Shown here piece by piece: positions 1 to 6,979 of a DNA stretch of 17,023 nt. The position numbers and the translations under genes are program-made. Every line of letters begins with the position of its first letter. Position 1 is the first letter of the stretch. The notes beneath the pieces were generated by a model that saw only the letters and a program-made list of their open reading frames with translations, was not told where the DNA came from and searched no databases. Source of the DNA: Isohypsibius dastychi. Its lineage: Eukaryota > Tardigrada > Eutardigrada > Parachela > Isohypsibiidae. Where the stretch lies: positions 1 to 17,023 of the forward strand of contig JAQIWT010000627.1 of assembly GCA_034696485.1 (NCBI GenBank). Direction: 5' to 3'.

Positions 1-704
1 GTGACGTTCGAGCTGCTGTGATTACGCATGTCAGTTTCTAATTCTGGTATTACTAATCTCACTTTCTGGAAAAATGCGGGAGGAAGAGGAGCTCTAGTGA
101 CGGTCAAATTGAAAACCAGCATAGTGATTGAAAATGAGATGAGTGAATGAACAAGAGGAGCATGATAGTAAATGTGATTATCTGCGAGCTGTATTTTCCA
201 TGTAATTGTATGCTTAACGCTTCATCTCATCACTGAAACTTACTACTTTACTCCTATAAGTGAGACCACTGCTGGGCTTGGTGGTAAATGTGGGATAATC
301 ACCCGTCCTCTTCAGGCTGTTCCGGCTCTTGATCATTTCTTGTTGTTCCTTTCCATCGCGGAAATCTGGAATCGGCTTTCGATTGCCCGAATTAACGGGA
401 AAGAATGCGGTGCTCTAATCTTTCCGTATGACGATTTGTTGAACTGTTATTTCCAAGAAAAGGCCAACCCAGTAACAAAATTATTTCCGGGAATCTTGAC
501 AAAAAAGATATAATTATAGACCTTTCAATTAAAATATTTATTATATTAAGAAGAAATTAATTAATGTACGTATTGAAACTCATTTTTATTCAATTTTTTA
601 ATTCATATTATATCCTGGAATCGCAGACTTTGCTATGGTGTTTTTGTTTTTCAGTTGTATCAAACAATTTGGATCCATAGAAACGGAAGCGATTTATAAA
701 TAGC

Positions 705-807
705 TGACCTCACCAGGGCGACGAGATATTGATTTATCAACACGGTTTTATTCAAAGGATGTAAAGCGGCCGGCTGCGTGGGATCGCGTCAAATTAAAGT
801 GAGGTCA
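705..807. repeat. Inverted pair of 9-bp TGACCTCAC / GTGAGGTCA sites
   Basis: TGACCTCAC at 705-713 is the exact reverse complement of GTGAGGTCA at 799-807, with 85 bp between them. Each copy contains the hexamer AGGTCA in one orientation, the core half-site of many nuclear receptors. The arms are too far apart for a normal receptor dimer site. This could be two separate sites or chance. Confidence 0.4.
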
Positions 808-870
808 CAATAAATAATTGTCCCAAATATCGGTTAGAATTTAATGCTGAATAAAAGTGTCAACACACCC

Positions 871-900
871 GACGGCGTTTTCATTTTATTCACCGCCGTC
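871..900. repeat. GC-rich inverted repeat (possible hairpin)
   Basis: GACGGCG at 871-877 pairs perfectly with CGCCGTC at 894-900 around a 16-nt T-rich loop. The stem is nearly all G:C in a locally AT-rich setting. It would form a 7-bp hairpin in either strand. No function is evident, and it is too short for a microRNA precursor. Confidence 0.4.
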
Positions 901-2087
901 TCATAACACACAAACCCCCAACCCCGAATTCAAGAGTAAAATGATAAACAAACTCACGCCGTCACAAGTTGATGCTTGTTAATTATTGACATCCTCAAAA
1001 TGTTACTCAATGGGACAATGGCGGTTAAACCTGAAGGAGGTGTTGACTTTTGCCATGTTTTTTCTAGAGCTCCACACTGGGCCTTGTTAGCTCAGGTCGA
1101 GTTTACCATTTCGGCATTACAAGCTGATTACACAGCGACATCCTCCATCTGTTGGTTCGATTTTTAAATTACACCGCGCAAGACGCCAGCCTGAGCCATG
1201 AGAGTTTGGGCGCATGCTCAGCAAATTAGATCATTGAATTTCTTCATGTTGCCCAATTTGTTACGGAGCTCGGCTATTTTGCCATCATCCCGCCATCTCT
1301 GGCCGATCGATGACAATCAAAGGCCATTAATTCATGGGTTGCTCCCTTCCCGGGCCGCGAATTTCAAAGATGCAAAGTGAACTTTTCCTTTCTACTCTAG
1401 CTCGGTTTTCGAGTGCGGGCTAATATGACACGCTTCCTTTGACACTGTCATTTATCGCTGCGGCGAGCCAGCTCGCAATATTTAATGCCGCTTCCCCTGG
1501 GATTAGCTGCCCTGACCAATCACTATTATTCCCCAGCCGCAATTTCTCTATCCATATCGCAATTTATTAATTTGACAGTTATATTGTACGCCATGCCGGT
1601 GGCAATCAATTTGGCTCGAGCTATCGAGATGTTTTTCATCGGCGAGCTTCCATTTCGGGTCAGCAACATTCACTGCTATCGCTACCAAAAGCGATATAGC
1701 TATGATTCGCTGGAGGCGGGATCCCTTCCAGCCAATCACCTTGCATCCGCTTTGAAAACTCGAAATACAAGTTTGCAATAAAATACAGTCAATTACAGTC
1801 TGACTTTTCTTACGTTCTCAAAACGTCTTGGGTTATGTTGACAAAAATGTTGACTACTGTAATTCATCATTCTCTTAGTACTTGATCGTAACCAGACATT
1901 ATCTCGATTATTCGGGTAATTTTTGGAATTGATCACGTATTTCAAATTATCACGTGTGAATGAGGAATTTCGTCAAGGCAACCAAAATTTTCCTTTGAAT
2001 TAAACCAACGTAGGAAAAAGAAGTATAAAACATAAACGTTTTTTTCGTTATTTTAAAAATCTTGGAATTTATTTATTTGAATTGATG

Positions 2088-2279
2088 TTTTTTTATTTTT
2101 GATGTTGTTTTAGATTTTTTTCAAAAGTGCAAAATCTGTTAAAAGAATCAGAGTGTTCAACTGCTCGTTATGCTATAATATTTATGGGGCTTTTACCGGT
2201 GACCTTTCACTTAGGCCGTTTCAACGTGACATTTTTTTATTTTTGATGTTGTTTTAGATTTTGTTCAAAAGTGCAAAAT
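2088..2279. repeat. 48-bp direct repeat, two copies 144 bp apart
   Basis: Positions 2088-2135 and 2232-2279 match at 47 of 48 bases; the only difference is T at 2119 against G at 2263. Each copy starts with a T-rich run and ends with CAAAAGTGCAAAAT. The 96 bp between the copies is not repeated. The near identity suggests a recent local duplication. No terminal inverted repeats or target-site duplications were seen, so it is not called a mobile element. Confidence 0.85.
2200..2209 (-). promoter_or_regulatory. TGAAAGGTCA motif, copy 1 (nuclear-receptor-type half-site)
   Basis: On the minus strand this reads TGAAAGGTCA and continues with C, the same 11-mer seen at 5296 and 5514. AAAGGTCA is an extended nuclear-receptor half-site. 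It lies about 600 bp upstream of the Six3/6 start codon. The regulatory role is inferred from its recurrence and position. Confidence 0.35.
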
Positions 2280-2758
2280 ATACAGTGCAATATTATACAG
2301 CGCGGCAGAACATTGCTCGGAAAGGATATTCTTTACAACCATCATCCGCTCCGCCCCTATCGTTAAGCGATAATGATGCAGTCAAGTTAATTTAGGCTCT
2401 TGTGGTGGCCAAAGAAGGAAGACGCACAGACAAGCCCCAACCCAGATCATATAGCAATATCGCTGCTCCAATCAGGGGTTAGTTCTTACAGGTCGCTTTC
2501 AAACTCCAACCATGATCATTATTTGACAATTGTCCAGCCCTTCTTCTCTCTTACGAAACTTACAGCTGAACACGCGGAAACCATCTTTGAGCGAGGCGCA
2601 CCACCAACCACCAAAATCCCTTCACTGATCATTTCGCTTGCATTCTCTATTAGTCGTAATCTACACTCGTTGAAAGCAGGATTACACCCCAGCCACCGGA
2701 GATGAGCGTCAATACCCGCGTATGATCACTCAAGTACATTTTCCCCGTTCACTCGACT

Positions 2759-2795
2759 GATTTTTTCCCGTTGACCTTTTTGTCGTCCTGACAAG
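2759..2795 (+). other. Pyrimidine-rich tract ending in AG: possible 5' UTR splice or trans-splice acceptor
   Basis: A mostly pyrimidine stretch (T runs at 2761-2766 and 2777-2781) ends in ACAAG at 2795, only 11 nt before the Six3/6 ATG. It could be a 3' splice site for an upstream noncoding exon, or a spliced-leader acceptor if the organism is a nematode. The terminal AAG is weaker than the CAG or TAG usually preferred. It may equally be plain 5' UTR. Confidence 0.2.
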
Positions 2796-2806
2796 CGGAG
2801 GAAAAA

Positions 2807-3504
2807 ATGGCATTTACCCCGACGTCCTTCCGCGGTGTTCCCCCGTTCCCATTTACCAATCACGTTCAAATGCAGGCTATGCACGCCGCAATGCTGCAAG
2901 CTTCTTCCGCCATGAATATGCCAATGGCAACTGGACCCTTCGAGTTCATTTCCGTCCAGCGCATTAATCAGATGTTGGAGCGGATCGAAGCTGAGAATGA
3001 TATTGATAGACTGGCGCGCTTGCTCTGGTCATTACCGGTCCATCATGGCCCCCAAGCTATGGAGCTGCGGAGGAGCGAGGCTGTGTTGCGCGCCCAGGCC
3101 ATTGTTTGTTTCTATTTGGGCAACTACAAGGAAATGTATATGATCCTGGAGAACAACAAGTTTAGCAAAGATTATCACCAAAAACTCCAGAGTATGTGGA
3201 TGGAGGCGCATTATCTGGAAGCGGAGAAATTGCGAGGAAAAACGCTGGGACCTGTGGATAAATATCGCGTTCGCAAGAAGTATCCGTTGCCGAAGACTAT
3301 TTGGGATGGCGAGCAGAAGACACACTGTTTCAAGGAGAGGATCAGGAATTTGCTGCGGGAATGGTATCTGCAAGATCAATATCCAAATCCGACCAAGAAA
3401 AAGGAACTGGCCCAGGTGACCGGCTTGACCCCAACTCAGGTTGGAAATTGGTTTAAAAACCGCAGACAACGCGATCGAGCGGCCGAAGCCAAGAATAAGA
3501 ACAG
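2807..3504 (+). CDS. six3: Six3/6-class (Optix) homeobox transcription factor, exon 1: SIX domain and homeodomain
   Basis: This exon encodes residues 1-232 plus two bases of codon 233. The product is a nuclear DNA-binding protein; in other animals Six3/6 proteins specify anterior head, forebrain and eye fields, often as repressors with Groucho/TLE. The first 43 or so residues are Met/Ala-rich and unrecognised. The SIX domain spans about 45-157 (LLWSLPV near 72-78, [14 protein letters not shown] at 131-144, [12 protein letters not shown] at 147-158). The homeodomain spans 168-227, with W215, F216, K217 (position 50), N218 (51) and R220 (53). The string [13 protein letters not shown] (166-178) and the homeodomain overall mark the Six3/6 class rather than Six1/2 or Six4/5. 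The start is supported by an in-frame TGA at 2789-2791 and AAA before ATGG. The donor is ACAG|GTATGA. The intron lies just after the homeodomain, as I recall for vertebrate SIX3 and SIX6. The SIX domain is diverged, and the usual DPYPNP reads DQYPNP here. Confidence 0.96.
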
Positions 3505-5295
3505 GTATGATCGGTCATTAAACTTTAAAGTGCTCTAGGAAACGCGATTAACAAAACGTACAAACGCTTTTCTTTCCACTTCATTATTTTTGTACGAGAG
3601 GATTTATGTTAATTCATAAAACAAATTCATCAACCTTGTTATCAACCGCTTTCTTAGAGAAAACTTTATGGTTACTAATTTTGTTCACATTTTCGTCTTT
3701 TTATGACATTTTTTAATTCTAGTTGTTACAATATTTTATTTAGTGATAAGAAATTCTTTTTATGATTGACTAGGCTGGAATATTTTACATAATTTGGATA
3801 AGAAAATTTGGTGAGGAAGGAGCTGAGCCAAAGAAAATTCTTTAGCGATTAGAATCTGGCTTATGTAAGCAGTAGATTTTGATTGTACAACGCCAAAGGA
3901 AATATAGTGGAGATGATCGGGTAGTAGGAGTAAAAGAAGATCATCAACGGCCATAACAAGTTTCCTTATTTTGCCTGCAACTATTTTCTTTGACGTTTGT
4001 TTGAGGGCGAGCTATCGTTGAAGAGATCATTTCCGCGGACCAGATAGTGATGCAGGGACTTGGTTGCTTGCAAATTGGATCTCAACCAAGTTTGCATTGG
4101 TTGCGGGCGGATACTGGGTGGTAGGGGTCTATTTACCCAGTCCATTCTGGATGAGGATGAAGATTTCACCGCCCGCGGCGAACTCGAGCTAACCAGAATC
4201 CAGAGACGAATTATATTTGATCTTGTTTAGCCCCGACGATCATCTCAACGAGTAACGCCTAGAGAAATCACTCTCAAATCGAAACATTTTTCTAATTTTA
4301 TTCTTCTATAAAATCGAGGCAGAAAAAGTGAAATTTCGACATCAGAAATTCTGATAATAAAATGGTAATAAAATTGGTAATGAAATATTTTTTGAAGATT
4401 TTTGTTTTCTGGATTTGTTTGTGACTTGAGAAAACGAGTTGGCTTTGGGGATTTTTGGCTAGCTGTTGGAATGTGGTCGAGTGCACTGAAATGAGTCAAG
4501 ATTCTTTCGGTTGGATTATTTAGGAGAAGATAATACAAGAGAGGCGGTGAGAATATTAGCAGCAATTCGGAGGTCCATTGAAAAGAAAGAGAGGTTGGTT
4601 GGAATCCCCTTGACGCAATGGCTGCGGGCGTAATATGACAAGAGGTCCAACATTATCATTGGATTTTCTGTTGTCTGAGGAGATATAAATTAAATCTCCA
4701 ATGTAAGCAACGAGTTCATCAAATCATTCACCCGCAGCCACCGATCTTGAGCATTGCTTTAGCCGAAAACTATTCAATTAAAAAAGCCTCGGGTAATACT
4801 GGAGCTGGAATTAAGCTGCTTGCAAATAAATAAAAGTTTCATCGTCCGGATCCGTTGCTGTTTTTGTCCATCGAGTCTGTTGATCAAGCCGGGTCATGAT
4901 TTACCTGAGGTGGATGTGTTTTCAGCGGCGTGAGAAAATCGCATAACGAGAACAATGTTCGCCCGCCGTCCGTAACCAATAATTACCCAAGCTTAGAAAT
5001 AACACTCTGGCTCAGTTAACAAAATCAATTCTCTACCGCAGACCTATTTCACTAGTGTTTCATTTTATGTTTTGCACAATCTGTTTAGGTCAAGTATAAC
5101 CCTTTGTTGTGAAGCTGGGCTGTCGTTACTCTTTTGTCTTGCCATGAAAACAGAAATTATTTTCAAGATGCTTTGCAAACAAAGTTGAAAGAATCAAACT
5201 GATTGAGTCCCCTGAACTTCGCCCGTGAATGACAGGGATTTTCTATGCGGGAAGCAGAAGCAACGAAGCATCGCTTTCCGTTTTCCAAATTCTGA

Positions 5296-5305
5296 TGAAA
5301 GGTCA
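5296..5305 (+). promoter_or_regulatory. TGAAAGGTCA motif, copy 2
   Basis: This is an exact copy of the 10-mer inside the Six3/6 intron, followed by C as at copies 1 and 3. It lies 218 bp before copy 3 in the same orientation. A nuclear-receptor half-site is the simplest reading; there is no direct evidence of binding. Confidence 0.35.
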
Positions 5306-5510
5306 CTGATATTATTGCTGTTTTTGATAAAGAGTGGTTTTGGAAAAAAAATGTTTCCGAACAAATGTCGAACTAATTTCCAACAACACGCAAAATAATA
5401 TTTATTCAAGATTTCTTATTCCCTCAACCGGATGGGAGATTGGAATGAGATGAGGGCGGATCGATCCCCGAATTAATTCCAATGTAAAGCTGATAATAAT
5501 ACCACTGACT

Positions 5511-5523
5511 AATTGAAAGGTCA
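5511..5523 (+). promoter_or_regulatory. AATTGAAAGGTCA motif, copy 3
   Basis: This intronic copy shares the longer 13-mer AATTGAAAGGTCA with the copy at 6750-6762. It runs directly into CACATGTG, an E-box-like string (CATGTG), so nuclear-receptor and bHLH-type sites would abut here. Function is inferred. Confidence 0.35.
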
Positions 5524-6248
5524 CATGTGGTTTGATATGCGACATCGCGCAACCGAGAAGATGGGGTTTTTATTCCAGCTGTATTTCCGTTTCCGGCCGG
5601 TTGTTGGCACGCAGAAAATGAGCAGCAATTTTTAGCTGTCACACAACCGAGCCGAACCTCTCTGATTGCTGCAATCGGAGCCCGAGTGAGCCTTTCACAA
5701 AAACCAGCCTAGATTTCTTTTTCTTGTTGACGCATTGATTTTCTTTCGTTGGATTTTAAGGTGGTGCATTAAATGTTGAGCGCGGTCGGTGTGGATAACA
5801 TGAAGGAATGTCGAGAATGTTTTGCGTCAATATGTGATACCTTAAGTCGCGCATACCGCAGCAGAAAGGTTCTTTCCGTCGTCGAGCGGATAATAAGTGT
5901 ATCTTTGTAAAAATCGATGACGTGACTGGTGCGAGCGGAAACTCAAGACATTCATCTATAGTTTGGCTTTTGCAAAATCGTTGCTACTTGAGACGCGAAT
6001 CGAAAGTGGAACAAATCTTTAGCCGATTTCAATCGACAAAACACCAAACATCGTAACTCAAGCTTAACTGGCTTTTATTGGACATTAGGTTGAACAAAAA
6101 CCACTCAGAAAATGGCTTCATAATTTCTTGCTGTTTTGGAAAAATTTAGGTGACTGAAATGTAAAATCTGCGCTGGAAAATTTTACCGGAAAAAATTGTG
6201 TTTCATCAGGACACGTGTTCCATGTCGATTTCACGCCGATTTTAATTT

Positions 6249-6263
6249 TAGTGGTAATTTCAG
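6249..6263 (+). other. six3: Tandem 3' splice sites 12 nt apart before exon 2
   Basis: TTTTAG ends at 6251 and TTTCAG ends at 6263. Both leave the same phase, so using the upstream AG would insert four residues (Ser-Gly-Asn-Phe) right after the homeodomain without changing the frame. The downstream CAG followed by G looks the better acceptor and is used for the exon call. Which one is used cannot be decided from DNA alone. Confidence 0.5.
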
Positions 6264-6726
6264 GGGCGGTTCGCATCATTTGGACAGAGGGTTATCATCA
6301 TCTCCGGAGCCTGATGAGGATGACTGGCCCGATACGGATCCCTTGAAAAAGTCCCCATCGCCCGCTTCACCTGACATGTCCCAGTTATCGGCAACTCCAG
6401 TGACCTTACATAGCCATCACACCGGCCACCATATTCATCGCCTATTTCAGCCGCATCAATTGATCAAGTCGAAAAGCAGTGAACTTTTGACCCGTCAAGA
6501 AGTAACATCGACAACGACAAACACCATCCCCCAGCATCACCATCATCATCATCATCACCAGCCACCGGCTCATCGACCAGATTCCCCGCAGAGCTTCATT
6601 TCCAATTCATCGACCCAAAACACCGAGCCGACCACGGACGCTTTATCATCCGAATCCAACAGCTGTATCGACCTCAGTATGCCTGACAAGATATCCACTA
6701 AGCACTCATCAAAACGTCGTCCCTAA
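6264..6726 (+). CDS. six3: Six3/6-class homeobox protein, exon 2: low-complexity C-terminal tail
   Basis: This exon completes Arg233 and encodes residues 234-386, ending at TAA (6724-6726). Joined to exon 1 the coding length is 1,161 nt. The tail has no folded domain that I recognise. In order it shows an acidic Pro-rich segment (247-259, PEPDEDDWPDTDP), a Ser/Pro segment (263-272), a His-rich patch (282-291), a Ser/Thr stretch, an 8-His run (324-331), another Ser/Thr/Asn region, CIDLSMP (367-373), which resembles the PxDLS motif bound by the CtBP corepressor, and a basic end (KRRP). Six3/6 tails are poorly conserved in general, so the exon is assigned from splice phase, open frame, composition and lack of a competing exon. 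A further downstream exon is unlikely because the TAA falls inside the open exon with no good donor before it. Confidence 0.82.
6535..6558 (+). repeat. CAT/CAC trinucleotide repeat encoding eight histidines
   Basis: Eight consecutive His codons (mostly CAT, with CAC second and last) lie inside Six3/6 exon 2. Such runs are prone to length change by slippage. Poly-His tracts occur in many nuclear developmental regulators. Confidence 0.9.
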
Positions 6727-6749
6727 TTATTTCCCTGTAACCTTTATCG

Positions 6750-6762
6750 AATTGAAAGGTCA
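6750..6762 (+). promoter_or_regulatory. AATTGAAAGGTCA motif, copy 4
   Basis: This is the second exact copy of the 13-mer, 24 nt after the Six3/6 stop codon, so it should be part of the 3' UTR. It has the same orientation as the two intronic copies. Being in transcribed sequence, it could act in DNA or RNA; no evidence separates these. Confidence 0.3.
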
Positions 6763-6953
6763 TGGAAACGATGTTTAGTATGATGCGGAAATCAAAAAGA
6801 TGTGTTGGTTATAACGAAGCCCAGGTGCATATCAAAAAAGTGTTATTTTGATGTTTCATTTTTCATTTCCCTGTACAGCGGTGAAATCTCTCCATTGATT
6901 TTTCGGCTTTTGAATTTTAATCGTCGGTTGATGGATTTGAATTCATGGAGGAT

Positions 6954-6959
6954 AATAAA
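6954..6959 (+). terminator. Candidate poly(A) signal AATAAA for Six3/6
   Basis: AATAAA lies 228 nt after the stop codon, followed within 30 nt by a GT-containing stretch (ATGTTGATAAG). It is the first canonical hexamer downstream of the coding region that I found on this strand. It would give a 3' UTR of about 250 nt. Confidence 0.5.
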
Positions 6960-6979
6960 AACAAATCGTTGCAGAGGAA

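Larger units (their letters stand above)
1..2806. other. Upstream noncoding region of the Six3/6 gene
   Basis: No convincing protein-coding exon is visible in this 2.8 kb. Several open frames of 60-100 codons occur at 976-1167, 1198-1380, 1485-1781 and 2400-2705, but their translations are low in recognisable motifs and match no family I know. The middle part, about 720-1780, is less AT-rich than its flanks. The stretch contains a GC-rich inverted repeat (871-900), an inverted pair of AGGTCA-type half-sites (705-713 and 799-807), a 48-bp direct repeat (2088 and 2232), a TATAAAA string at 2024-2030 and a CCAATCAG string near 2467. It probably contains the promoter, 5' UTR and enhancers of the downstream homeobox gene. 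That is inferred from position only, and no transcription start can be fixed. Confidence 0.6.
3505..6263 (+). other. six3: Six3/6 intron 1 (2,759 bp)
   Basis: The intron begins GTATGA at 3505 and ends TTTCAG at 6263. The split codon AG|G (Arg233) keeps the frame into exon 2. No extra exon could be recognised inside it; the small open frames on the minus strand (3760-4565, 5194-5642) show no family motifs. About 4280-4410 is AT-rich, with short GC-rich patches near 4170-4190 and 4960-4975. Two TGAAAGGTCAC copies lie near its 3' half. A long intron in a homeobox gene commonly holds enhancers; that role is inferred. Confidence 0.85.

Noticed and set aside
1677-1696. TATCGCT-ACCAAA-AGCGATA hairpin
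   Set aside because: A 7-bp AT/GC-mixed stem with a short loop is common by chance and nothing around it supports a function.
976-1781. Three successive plus-strand open frames (976-1167, 1198-1380, 1485-1781) that look like a chain of exons
   Set aside because: No recognisable domain, no good splice pairs joining them, and an overlapping minus-strand frame of similar length at 1548-1778; frames this long are expected in the less AT-rich segment.
1835-1854. Direct repeat ATGTTGAC twice, 12 bp apart
   Set aside because: Eight bases repeated at short distance in AT-rich DNA is weak evidence; no further copies or insertion signs.
2024-2030. TATAAAA as the Six3/6 TATA box
   Set aside because: It lies about 780 bp before the ATG with no initiator or transcript evidence, and the same string occurs elsewhere (near 7679 and 13751).
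3032-3469. 145-codon minus-strand open frame opposite Six3/6 exon 1
   Set aside because: It is the antisense shadow of a conserved coding exon and its translation has no family motif.
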